Below, piece after piece: positions 25,081 to 32,606 of a stretch of DNA of 32,606 nt. The stretch's first letter is position 1; every line of letters starts with the position of its first letter. Under the pieces are notes generated by a model. It made no database searches. It had not been told where the DNA came from and saw only the letters and a list, made by a program, of their open reading frames with translations. Source of the DNA: an uncultured Alphaproteobacteria bacterium (lineage in GTDB: Bacteria > Pseudomonadota > Alphaproteobacteria > Rhodobacterales > Rhodobacteraceae); assembly GCA_902580265.1 (NCBI GenBank), contig CACHJY010000014.1, forward strand, positions 1 through 32,606, written 5' to 3'. Made by a program: the position numbers and the translations under genes.

Positions 25081-26427
25081 CTATAATGACCGTTTCTTAT
25101 TTAATAAGCTGTTTAAATAACCATCCTTCAGATCATTTATTTTCAGTGAATTAAAGATATTTTGAGGATCGATTTTAAAGTTCTTTATTACTTTTCTTCT
25201 ATCAGAAACGGGCCCATAAGTAACACCATTAAGTGAAAAAAACAAATCTTTAGCATTACCAGCTCTCAAATCCCCATTAAACCAATTGTTTTTAATTTCG
25301 AGAACCTCCCCTGCCTTGAGGATTTTTTCTACAACAACTTTTTTTCCTTCATCTTTAATGCGTATCCAAGATGGTTTTACTGCAAAAATATTTAGAGTAG
25401 TTTCAACTTGGTTTCCAACCACAATGTTTTTCATTTTTAGGCTGAATGCATCTTTATCAACATGTTTAAAATTTTGGCTGACTTTAGAACTTAAATTTTT
25501 CTGCACTTTTGAAGCACCCACTCCTCTATCTGCTACAATATCCTTAATATTTTCACCAGACGTTTTTAAATGAAACTCAGGAACGATACCAAAATCAAAT
25601 TTTTTAACCGTTCCATCTCTTGTAGCTATATCTGATGCTATTGCAAATGGTCGTGATCTATCCAGTTTTGTAGAGTTTGCACCCAACACTCCAATATCTT
25701 CTAGCTGTAAGTCCGCTATTGGGCCATCCCTATATAACACTTTTGGCGCTGCTAATTTAATGTTTTCAGATAATGTATATTTACTAACATCCAAATCGTT
25801 ACTTGCAAACTTATAGCTATTTACCACTTTTTCACTGATAATTTCTGAGGAGTGCAAGTTCATCTCACTCATTATTATTGGTAAATTATCTGCTGGAACA
25901 ATTTTTAGTTTTTGAATATCAATCAGAACTTTCCAAGCCCCAAAACCTATACCAAAAAGTATCAAAAATGCTAAAAGAAAAGGCCCAAAAAACACGTAAC
26001 TTTTGCTAATCATAGAATGCTCAGGCTCCTGAAACCCGACGTATGTTGGCTTCCAATCAAGGTGCGTCTCGATATTATAATCTTTCAAGCCTTTATTTTT
26101 ATATTTATCCGAGCCATCTAATTTACGCGAACTATCATATGAAGAAAACCCAGACTCTGCGCAAAACCTTTCGTACACCTCTTCTGAATTCAAGTTCAAA
26201 TACCTTGCATAGGATCTAACATACCCTGCTACAAAGCCTTTATTTGGAAATGCATCTAGATCACAATTTTCAATAGCTGCTATATATGCAGCTTTGATTT
26301 TAAGGTCTTTTTGAACCTGAATAAGAGATTTTCCCAAAGTAGCCCGTTCGCCTCTCAGTTCTTCTCCAAGAAGCAGCGTATACGAGTCAAATCCATTGAC
26401 CGTTAATCCAAAGTTTCCGTCAGCCAT
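25081..26427 (-). CDS. RodZ-like helix-turn-helix membrane protein
   Basis: The 448-aa protein has an N-terminal RodZ-type helix-turn-helix ([20 protein letters not shown], then [15 protein letters not shown] and [11 protein letters not shown]). One transmembrane helix follows at about residues 143-165 and a periplasmic DUF4115-type domain at the C terminus ([19 protein letters not shown]). RodZ links MreB to the cell-wall elongation machinery, and genes of this type often precede ispG in proteobacteria. I chose the ATG behind AAGGTG, whose spacing is short; a TTG at 26448 is an alternative start. The linker between membrane helix and DUF4115 is long and poorly conserved, so a strict RodZ function is likely but not proven. 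Confidence 0.82.
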   Translation of the reverse strand: MADGNFGLTVNGFDSYTLLLGEELRGERATLGKSLIQVQKDLKIKAAYIAAIENCDLDAFPNKGFVAGYVRSYARYLNLNSEEVYERFCAESGFSSYDSSRKLDGSDKYKNKGLKDYNIETHLDWKPTYVGFQEPEHSMISKSYVFFGPFLLAFLILFGIGFGAWKVLIDIQKLKIVPADNLPIIMSEMNLHSSEIISEKVVNSYKFASNDLDVSKYTLSENIKLAAPKVLYRDGPIADLQLEDIGVLGANSTKLDRSRPFAIASDIATRDGTVKKFDFGIVPEFHLKTSGENIKDIVADRGVGASKVQKNLSSKVSQNFKHVDKDAFSLKMKNIVVGNQVETTLNIFAVKPSWIRIKDEGKKVVVEKILKAGEVLEIKNNWFNGDLRAGNAKDLFFSLNGVTYGPVSDRRKVIKNFKIDPQNIFNSLKINDLKDGYLNSLLNKKRSL

Positions 26428-26486
26428 ACTCACCTTTTTGGCATGCAATAAATATATTCTTTTTTAGCGCGCATATTGGTATCAGT

Positions 26487-26512
26487 TAATCCACACAAAA
26501 AGCTGTGGATAA
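26487..26512. promoter_or_regulatory. DnaA-box-like inverted pair
   Basis: TGTGGATAA at 26504-26512 is a perfect DnaA-box 9-mer on the minus strand. TAATCCACA at 26487-26495 is a one-mismatch box in the opposite orientation. ATCCACA and TGTGGAT form a 7-bp inverted repeat around eight bases. It lies about 60 bp upstream of the RodZ-like gene in an AT-rich intergenic region. It could bind DnaA or simply be a leader hairpin. Two boxes are too few to call an origin. Confidence 0.4.
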
Positions 26513-26605
26513 ATTGAATTTAACCATCAATATCAATTATTTCCTAAGTTTTCTAAAAAAACAACTAAAATATTTGAATGATAAAAATTAGGAAAGTACA
26601 ACTTG

Positions 26606-26857
26606 TTACCTGAGCATATCCTCTTGTATCTTTAGGATCAGACTCTTAAAGATTTTTGGGCTCTCTTCTTTTTCAAACAGCCAACTGTAAATCAAATGGT
26701 CTTCATTAGATAAAAGCAACTCATATAAATCAAGTTCAGACATTTCAAGCTTTATAAGATTTTTATCTGAAAACCGGCCTAAGATTAGGTCCAATTCCTT
26801 GGTGCCTCTCCTCCAGCTTCTTATTAACAACCTTTTTCTAACAACATTTATACTCAT
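26606..26857 (-). CDS. sdhE: SdhE-type FAD assembly factor
   Basis: This 83-aa protein matches the SdhE/DUF339 family, which assists covalent FAD attachment to the succinate dehydrogenase flavoprotein. The hallmark RGTKE (RGxxE motif) lies in RSWRRGTKELDLILGRF, followed by the expected acidic helices (YELLLSNEDHLIYSWLF). The ATG is preceded by AGGAT. It is divergent from the aminotransferase gene over 61 bp. No sdh genes are visible in the window, which is common for this factor. Confidence 0.9.
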   Translation of the reverse strand: MSINVVRKRLLIRSWRRGTKELDLILGRFSDKNLIKLEMSELDLYELLLSNEDHLIYSWLFEKEESPKIFKSLILKIQEDMLR

Positions 26858-26918
26858 ATCCTGAAAATAAATTATTTTTTACCTATTACAATTAAAGATT
26901 TTAGTTTAATTAACATAC

Positions 26919-28118
26919 ATGCGTTTTTCGAAAAATATTGAAAAAATCAGTATGTCAAAAACAGCTGAAATTGCTGACTTGGCATTGTCTCTAAAAGAAA
27001 AAGGGCGAAAAGTAATTAACATGGCAGCAGGTGAACTTTCTTTTAAACCCGCCTCGGCAATCAGGACAGAAGCATGTAGAGTAATAAATAAAGGGCAAAC
27101 TTTTTATACACAGGTGGCAGGCCTAAATGAGCTAAGAGAGCTTATTAGCAAAAAACTCGAAAATGATCTGAATGTTAAGTATAAGTCTAATGAAATAATT
27201 GTTTCTAATGGAGGGAAACAAGTTATTTATAACGCCCTACAAAGCACGATAAATCGAGGTGACGAGGTTATTATTATCTCTCCTTATTGGGTATCATATC
27301 CAGAGATAATAAAATTATGTGGCGGAAGACCAAAAATACTACGTTCAAATAGAAAAGAGGGCTTTTCAGTAAATATAGAAAAGTTAGAAAAACTTATTAC
27401 GGAAAGAACTAAGTGGCTAATTTTAAACTCACCGAATAATCCAACAGGTGTCGTATACTCTATTGAAACCTTAAAAAATATAATTGGAGTATTGAGTAAA
27501 TATCCAAATATTTGGATTCTTTCAGACGATATCTACGAAAAACTGAATTTTTCTTTTAAGAAGAATATAAACATTATTAATCTTGAGAAAAAATTTAAAA
27601 AAAGATCACTTGTGGTCAATGGATTTTCAAAAGGTTATTGCATGACTGGATGGAGGCTTGGGTACGGAGCTGGCCCTAAACCACTTATAGAAGCAATGAA
27701 AAAAATACAATCTCAATCAACATCTGCTGCTAACACAATCGCTCAAAGTGCAGCAATTAAGGCATTACAACTGGATAATAATTACTTTGAAGACATCAAA
27801 ACAACATTAATCAAAAGGAGAGAAATTGTCACTTCAGCCTTATCGAATTTTGAGGGTTTTGACTTTAGCTTTAGCCAAGGTGCGTTCTATACATTTCCTT
27901 CAATAAAACGATTTCTGGGCAAGCGATTAAAAGGTAAAGATGTAATATTAGATGATACTAACTTTTGCCTGCAATTGCTATCCACAGAGCATGTTGCAGT
28001 AGTACCAGGTTCTAGCTTTGGATACAAAGATAGTATAAGAATAAGTTACGCCTTAACTGAAAAAGATTTACGAATTGGATGCAAGAGGATAAAACAATTC
28101 TGTGAAAAGCTATATTAG
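26919..28118 (+). CDS. Class I/II aminotransferase, aspartate aminotransferase-like
   Basis: The 399-aa PLP enzyme has fold-type I hallmarks. These are YTQVAGLNELRE, NSPNNPTG at 170-177, Asp203 and Tyr206 (SDDIYEKL) around the cofactor, Lys238 in NGFSKGYCMTGWRLGYG, and a C-terminal arginine in SIRISYAL for substrate carboxylate. The pattern fits subgroup 1-beta aspartate aminotransferases common in alphaproteobacteria. The N-terminal AAGELSFKPA departs from the usual GEPDFDTP-type segment, so substrate preference could differ. It probably has its own promoter in the short divergent region shared with sdhE. serS follows after 57 bp. Confidence 0.88.
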   Translation: MRFSKNIEKISMSKTAEIADLALSLKEKGRKVINMAAGELSFKPASAIRTEACRVINKGQTFYTQVAGLNELRELISKKLENDLNVKYKSNEIIVSNGGKQVIYNALQSTINRGDEVIIISPYWVSYPEIIKLCGGRPKILRSNRKEGFSVNIEKLEKLITERTKWLILNSPNNPTGVVYSIETLKNIIGVLSKYPNIWILSDDIYEKLNFSFKKNINIINLEKKFKKRSLVVNGFSKGYCMTGWRLGYGAGPKPLIEAMKKIQSQSTSAANTIAQSAAIKALQLDNNYFEDIKTTLIKRREIVTSALSNFEGFDFSFSQGAFYTFPSIKRFLGKRLKGKDVILDDTNFCLQLLSTEHVAVVPGSSFGYKDSIRISYALTEKDLRIGCKRIKQFCEKLY

Positions 28119-28175
28119 TAACATTTCTAACCCCAATATAGAAATTAAACCAATAAGACAATCGAGTTAAAAGAA

Positions 28176-29465
28176 ATGCATGACATAAAACTTATTAGGA
28201 AAAGTCCTGAGATTTTTGATAAAAGTTTAGAAAAAAGAGGTGAACGTTCCCAAAGCTCAAAAATTATTGAATTAGATTCAAAAAGAAGACAAAATATAGA
28301 GAAGTTAGAATACCTGCTGGCTGAAAGAAAAATATTGTCAAAAAGTTTTGGTAGTTCTGCCAGTCAGGAAGATACCACAGTAAATAAAAACCGTGAGAAT
28401 ATAAAAAAAATTAAGAATGAGATAGCTCACTTAGAAGCTACATTAAGAGATATCGATAAAGATTTAGAGGCTTTACTTTTAACTATCCCTAATTTACTTA
28501 GCGATGACGTACCCAATGGAAAAAGTGAAGCAGATAACGTCGAGGTTTACAAATGGGGAAAGATAAAATCTTTTGCTTTTCAACCTAAGGAACATTTTGA
28601 AGTTGCGTCTACAAAAAAGGATATAAATTTCGAAGCTGCTGCTAAAGTTACTGGTTCTCGATTTGTATTTCTTTCTAATTCGGTAGCCTTATTACATAGG
28701 GCGTTGACACAATATATGCTTAATACAAATATACTAGAGAATGGGCTAACAGAGTTTTGGGCGCCTGTTCTAGTTAATGAACAGTCAATGGTTGGAACCG
28801 GTCAATTACCTAAGTTCAGACAAGATAGTTATCAGACAAATGAGGGACTTTGGCTTGTTCCCACTGCGGAGGTTCCTTTAACAAATATTGGAAAAAATAA
28901 GATTTATACAATTGAGGAATTACCTTTGAGAATGACTGCTGCGACACAGTGCTTCCGTTCAGAGGCAGGTAGCGCAGGAAAAGATACAACAGGGATGATT
29001 AGGCAACATCAATTCGAAAAGGTAGAAATGGTTACATACTGCAAACCAGAGTTTGAAAATATTGAACTTGAAAGAATGACAAATTGTGCTGAGCAAATTT
29101 TAAAGAATCTATTAATACCCTATAGAAAAATACTTTTATGCTCTGGAGATATTGGGTTTGGAGCAAAAAAGACATACGACCTAGAGGTATGGCTTCCAGG
29201 CCAAGATAGGTACCGTGAAATCTCAAGTTGTTCAATATGTGGAGACTTCCAATCTAGGAGAATAAATATAAGATATAAAAACAATCGAGAATCCAAACCT
29301 CAATTTATATCCACTCTAAATGGGTCGGGACTAGCTGTTGGGCGTTGCTTGATAGCAGTTATTGAAAATAACCAACTAGAGGATGGGTCTGTGGTAATCC
29401 CAGAGGTATTGAGGCCATATATGTTCAATCATAAAAAAATTGATAATAAGGGAAACCTTAACTAA
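28176..29465 (+). CDS. serS: Serine--tRNA ligase
   Basis: SerRS charges tRNA-Ser and tRNA-Sec-type substrates with serine. The 429-aa product has MHDIKLIRKSPEIFDKSLEKRG at the start (shown by its first residues MHDIKLIRKSPE), a long N-terminal coiled coil at about 30-100 that grips the tRNA long arm, class II motif 2 (CFRSEAGSAGKDT, then RQHQFEKVEM) and motif 3 (SGLAVGRCLIAVIEN). The length is normal. surE begins two bases after its stop, so serS, surE, pcm and the NlpD-like gene look like one operon, a layout known from alphaproteobacteria. Confidence 0.96.
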   Translation: MHDIKLIRKSPEIFDKSLEKRGERSQSSKIIELDSKRRQNIEKLEYLLAERKILSKSFGSSASQEDTTVNKNRENIKKIKNEIAHLEATLRDIDKDLEALLLTIPNLLSDDVPNGKSEADNVEVYKWGKIKSFAFQPKEHFEVASTKKDINFEAAAKVTGSRFVFLSNSVALLHRALTQYMLNTNILENGLTEFWAPVLVNEQSMVGTGQLPKFRQDSYQTNEGLWLVPTAEVPLTNIGKNKIYTIEELPLRMTAATQCFRSEAGSAGKDTTGMIRQHQFEKVEMVTYCKPEFENIELERMTNCAEQILKNLLIPYRKILLCSGDIGFGAKKTYDLEVWLPGQDRYREISSCSICGDFQSRRINIRYKNNRESKPQFISTLNGSGLAVGRCLIAVIENNQLEDGSVVIPEVLRPYMFNHKKIDNKGNLN

Positions 29466-29466
29466 C

Positions 29467-30243
29467 ATGCGGATCTTAATTACTAACGATGATGGCTTTT
29501 GTGCTGCTGGAATTAAGTCTTTGAAAAAAATAGCGCTTGCAATGTCAACAGAAGAAAACATTTTTGTTGTTGCTCCCTCGGCAAATCAATCAGCAAAGAG
29601 TAGATCAATATCATATAAAACACCTTTTGACATAAAGAAGAAAAATAGTAACGAATATTCTGTTGATGGAACACCTACTGATTGCATAATATTTGCTCTA
29701 GACCATCTTTTTAAGAGGGAAAAACCTGACATTATTTTATCAGGGATAAATTGGGGATACAACCTTTCCGAGGACGTTTTTTATTCCGGAACAGTTGGTG
29801 CCGCTATTGAAGGCGCCGACAGAGGAATTCTATCAATAGCTTTAAGCCAAGCTTACGACAGCACAGAAAAAGAACTAAACCCCTATCTTTTTGCTGAAAG
29901 TTATGGGTCAAAATTATGTTTATCAATTTACAAAACCTTTTTAATTAAACGTGAAAAAATAGCGTTCAACGTGAACTTTCCTGTGGTTCCAAAAAGACAA
30001 TATCCTGACTGTATAAAGATAGCGCCGGTTGGGCAGAGGTGTCACTCAAATTTTGCTATTAACCTAAACCTCAAATCTCAAAATTTGTATACGGCTCATA
30101 TCGACTCCATAGCTACAAACTCATCTTCAACATTTGAAGATGATTACACAGAATGTTTAAATGGATATATAACAGTGTCCCCTATCTCTATTCACATTTT
30201 AAAAGAAAAAAATTTTAACTTGCTAAAGAAAGTACAATTTTGA
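29467..30243 (+). CDS. surE: 5'/3'-nucleotidase SurE
   Basis: SurE is a metal-dependent nucleoside-monophosphate phosphatase linked to stationary-phase survival. The 258-aa protein begins MRILITNDDG, with metal-binding Asp8 and Asp9. It has APSANQSAKSRSIS, SGINWGYNLSEDVFYSGTVG and AAIEGADRGILSIALS, all family signatures. The start is the ATG at 29467; an in-frame codon at 29440 lies inside serS and would precede the conserved N terminus. pcm begins after one base, the classic surE-pcm pair. Confidence 0.95.
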   Translation: MRILITNDDGFCAAGIKSLKKIALAMSTEENIFVVAPSANQSAKSRSISYKTPFDIKKKNSNEYSVDGTPTDCIIFALDHLFKREKPDIILSGINWGYNLSEDVFYSGTVGAAIEGADRGILSIALSQAYDSTEKELNPYLFAESYGSKLCLSIYKTFLIKREKIAFNVNFPVVPKRQYPDCIKIAPVGQRCHSNFAINLNLKSQNLYTAHIDSIATNSSSTFEDDYTECLNGYITVSPISIHILKEKNFNLLKKVQF

Positions 30244-30244
30244 C

Positions 30245-30877
30245 ATGAATGAGTCAAAGGCCCTTCTTATGCTAAAGTTGAGACAAATGGGGGTTTCTAA
30301 TCCAGCAATTTTGGATTGCGTTGAGACTATAGATAGGGGGCTATTTGTTTCAAATAGTTTTTTAAATCGTTGCTTGGAAGATATTGCACTTCCTATTGAC
30401 TGCGGCCAGACTATCAGCCAACCTTCGCTAGTAGCTTTTATGACCCATCAATTAGAAATCCCAAAACGAAGCAAAGTTTTAGAAATAGGTACTGGTTCCG
30501 GTTACCAAACAGCAATCCTTGCAAAACTATCATCGAGGGTCTACTCAATTGAAAGATATAAAAAACTGGTAGAACTTGCTAAGAAACGACTTGAAAACCT
30601 TAACATATCAAATGTGATAATACTCTTGCAGGATGGTTTCTTCGGCTATTCACACCAAGCACCCTTCGATAGAATTATCTTAACTGCTGCTGTTGAAGAA
30701 GTTCCTCGTTTGGTTTTAAGTCAATTAAAAGTTGGGGGTATTATGATTGTTCCTGTTGGCTTACCAAACCAGAAACAATCACTTTTGAAAATTGTTAAAA
30801 CTGAAAAAGGCTTGGACATTGAAGAGTTAATGAGTGTAAGGTTCGTACAAATGAAAGAAGGGTTAGTAAAAATTTAA
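30245..30877 (+). CDS. pcm: Protein-L-isoaspartate O-methyltransferase
   Basis: Pcm methylates isoaspartyl residues to start repair of aged proteins. The 210-aa protein has the substrate-side ISQPSLVAFMTHQL, the SAM-binding LEIGTGSGYQTAILAKL, and FDRIILTAAVEEVPRLVLSQ. The length is normal. It starts at an ATG one base after the surE stop and is followed by the NlpD-like gene after 18 bp, so it is very likely co-transcribed. Confidence 0.94.
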   Translation: MNESKALLMLKLRQMGVSNPAILDCVETIDRGLFVSNSFLNRCLEDIALPIDCGQTISQPSLVAFMTHQLEIPKRSKVLEIGTGSGYQTAILAKLSSRVYSIERYKKLVELAKKRLENLNISNVIILLQDGFFGYSHQAPFDRIILTAAVEEVPRLVLSQLKVGGIMIVPVGLPNQKQSLLKIVKTEKGLDIEELMSVRFVQMKEGLVKI

Positions 30878-30895
30878 AATCTGGACTCAAGTTTT

Positions 30896-31957
30896 ATGAA
30901 AAAGAAGCTCGTAATAACTATACTTTTTGCTTTACCAATTTTGGTTAGCTGCCAAACCTTAGAGTATAAAGAGAAGACTAGTTTGGAAACCGAAAGTATG
31001 TCTTTTTATGAAAGGACAAGCCCGGATGTTAGAGGTATTATTTCTTATGATAAATATCAAGTTGTAGTAGCAAATGGCAATGAAACGGTTTTAGAGATTG
31101 CTAAGAGATTAGACCTGGATCCAAAAAAGTTTTCTTTGTTTAATGGGTTAGTAGAGTCATATAGACCAAGAAAAGGGGAATTATTAGCATTAAACAAAAA
31201 TATTGAGCCAATAAGAAAGAAAAATACAAGTGTTTGGTCTCAAAAAAATACAAAAAACGTATTAGAAAGAGTGAAGGAAAAAAAACAAGTCTTTGTTGAA
31301 ACAAAAGATTTTGCTAAGCACAAAGTCGAAACAGGAGAAACGATTTATTCAATAGCTCGTTTATATAACGTTTCAGTAACGTCTTTAGCTAAATTAAATA
31401 AATTAGATGCAGAATTCACGATTTATGTGGGACAAAACATCATCGTTCCAATTGGGCAAAAAAACAAAAATCCCTCAAAAGAAAAATTAAAGAATGCTGG
31501 CACGCAGTTAATAGATAATCAAAAAAGGAATTCGGAAAGCTTATCAGAGAAAAAGAACAATAGTAGTTCAAAAAATACCTTTATTATGCCGATAAAAGGA
31601 AAAATAATAAGCAAATATAATCCCAATGGTAAGAAACAAAAAAATCAAGGAATTGATTTTCAAGTTCTCCCAGGATCTCCAGTTTTTGCTGTTGCTTCGG
31701 GCAATGTTGCTTTAATCACAGACAATACTGAAAATTTTGGAAAAATTGTCTTGATAAGGCATGAGAATAATTTAATCAGCATATACGGAAGAGTCGAGAA
31801 GGTGTTTGTGAAAAAAAATGAGTTTGTCAGCAAGGGCCAAAAAATCGGGTCAATTACAGGAAAGACGAAAGACGGCAAAGATTGGGCCATACTTCATTTT
31901 GAACTTAGAAAGGGAACTAAAAGCGTAGATCCTGAAAATTACTTTGAAAATAACTAG
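30896..31957 (+). CDS. NlpD-like lipoprotein with LysM and degenerate M23/LytM domain
   Basis: The 353-aa protein has a lipoprotein signal with Cys19 in LVSC. A weak LysM-like segment lies at about 57-100 (VVVANGNETVLEIAKRLDLD), a clear LysM at about 141-186 (HKVETGETIYSIARLYNVS), and a C-terminal M23/LytM domain at about 230-350. Zinc-site residues are partly lost: the first ligand motif HxxxD is replaced by NQGID, and the HxH motif reads ILHFEL, so one histidine of the pair is missing. That is the pattern of NlpD/EnvC-type amidase activators, not active endopeptidases. It should sit in the outer or inner membrane facing the periplasm and help cell separation. It is last in the serS-surE-pcm run. 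Confidence 0.88.
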   Translation: MKKKLVITILFALPILVSCQTLEYKEKTSLETESMSFYERTSPDVRGIISYDKYQVVVANGNETVLEIAKRLDLDPKKFSLFNGLVESYRPRKGELLALNKNIEPIRKKNTSVWSQKNTKNVLERVKEKKQVFVETKDFAKHKVETGETIYSIARLYNVSVTSLAKLNKLDAEFTIYVGQNIIVPIGQKNKNPSKEKLKNAGTQLIDNQKRNSESLSEKKNNSSSKNTFIMPIKGKIISKYNPNGKKQKNQGIDFQVLPGSPVFAVASGNVALITDNTENFGKIVLIRHENNLISIYGRVEKVFVKKNEFVSKGQKIGSITGKTKDGKDWAILHFELRKGTKSVDPENYFENN

Positions 31958-31959
31958 TG

Positions 31960-32606
31960 TTAAGCGTACTTACTTAATAGCGATATGATAAATTGCTTTG
32001 CAACTCGACCTGACCTACTACCTCTTTGTACTTGCCATTCAATAGCTTGTTTATATAAATCTTTAAGCGGGATATCTATCTCAAACGATTTCGCATAAGA
32101 TTTTACTATTTCCAGGTACAAGTTCTGATCACATTCATAAAAGCCTATTGAAATACCAAATCTGTCTGAAATAGAGAGCTTCTCATCTAGCTCCTCTTCC
32201 CATCTCATGAAATTATCACCATTTTTTGTTTTTCTACTTAATAAATGCCTCCTGTTAGATGTAGCATATACCAATACATTCTCCACGCCACCAATCAATC
32301 CGCCATCTAGTAAAGATTTTAGTGATTTATAGCTCGTTTCATTGTCATCAAATGAAATATCATCACCAAAAATAATGAATTTTTTATTTATGTTTTTTAT
32401 TAACTTTAACAACTTATCGATACACCCTAAATCATCTCTAGATACTTCAATAATTCTTAAACTATTGCTTTTGGAGCTCACATCTTTAACAACGGACTTT
32501 ATAAGTGTTGATTTGCCCATACCTCTAGCACCCCACACCAGAATATTGTTAGCTAACTTTTCATCGATGAATGCTTCGGTGTTGAGTTTTACTTGCTCAA
32601 TTTCTT
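31960..32606 (-). CDS. DUF815 family P-loop ATPase (5' end beyond window)
   Basis: The visible 215 or so residues contain a Walker A motif (WGARGMGKST), a Walker B-like IIFGDDISF, and the DUF815 stretch LLDGGLIGGVENVLVYATSN followed by RRHLL. The C-terminal helices QAIEWQVQRGSRSGRVAKQF are also typical. The frame stays open to the window edge with LANNILVWGARG before the Walker A motif, as DUF815 proteins have, so the true start lies outside. These AAA-like ATPases have no established role. The gene converges on the NlpD-like gene with two bases between; the same neighbourhood is seen in other alphaproteobacteria. Confidence 0.88.
   Translation of the reverse strand, partial: EIEQVKLNTEAFIDEKLANNILVWGARGMGKSTLIKSVVKDVSSKSNSLRIIEVSRDDLGCIDKLLKLIKNINKKFIIFGDDISFDDNETSYKSLKSLLDGGLIGGVENVLVYATSNRRHLLSRKTKNGDNFMRWEEELDEKLSISDRFGISIGFYECDQNLYLEIVKSYAKSFEIDIPLKDLYKQAIEWQVQRGSRSGRVAKQFIISLLSKYA

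Noticed and set aside
26440..26605. Replication origin at the DnaA-box pair
   Set aside because: Only two boxes and no cluster, no dnaA, parAB, hemE or other origin-linked genes nearby; the AT richness is the same as in other gaps.

Overview
The window reads as a compact, AT-rich chromosome segment of a streamlined, probably marine alphaproteobacterium. The clues are alphaproteobacterial gene neighbourhoods and families: holC-pepA next to lptG-lptD-surA-pdxA-rsmA; DUF4167-prmC-prfA-ispG-RodZ-like in one row; serS-surE-pcm-NlpD-like followed by a DUF815 ATPase; and an SdhE-type small protein. Lineage below class cannot be fixed from what is visible.

There are two very different halves. From about 11.1 kb to the right end lies a dense core of housekeeping genes: purine synthesis (purM, purN), ndk, holC, pepA, LPS transport (lptG, lptD), outer-membrane protein folding (surA), pyridoxal phosphate synthesis (pdxA), rRNA methylation (rsmA), DUF4167, release factor 1 with its methyltransferase (prfA, prmC), isoprenoid synthesis (ispG), a RodZ-like protein, sdhE, an aminotransferase, serS, surE, pcm, a degenerate-LytM lipoprotein, and a DUF815 ATPase cut by the window end. 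Genes here abut or overlap by a few bases.

The left 11 kb is accessory. It lies against the 3' end of a CAU-anticodon tRNA gene (10963-11039, minus strand). The 3' part of that tRNA plus its downstream flank recurs as truncated copies at about 8716-8769 and 3311-3366, with more decayed copies near 1012-1050, 1089-1130 and 3231-3263. The well-preserved copies share long flanking arms: a left arm like the tRNA's own 3' flank, and a right arm with four 10-bp-phased repeats followed by TTGTGGGCAG-type repeats. This is the expected layout of tandem integrations at a tRNA attachment site. The copies divide the region into three cassettes: a class III adenylate cyclase-TPR gene (about 2.3 kb); a PotABCD-like ABC importer with a hydantoin/Asp-Glu racemase (about 5.4 kb); and a second cyclase-TPR gene in the opposite orientation (about 2.2 kb). 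No integrase or transposase gene is visible, so the cassettes are either relics or are mobilised in trans. This array is the most unusual thing in the window. An RhlG-like SDR oxidoreductase lies to its left.

Functionally, the cassettes add cAMP signalling (two membrane-anchored cyclases with probable extracytoplasmic sensor/TPR regions) and uptake of a small, probably nitrogenous solute. The core half is ordinary, with three small oddities: PrmC has NLPY instead of NPPY, lptF is absent from its usual slot beside lptG, and a DnaA-box-like palindrome precedes the RodZ-like gene.
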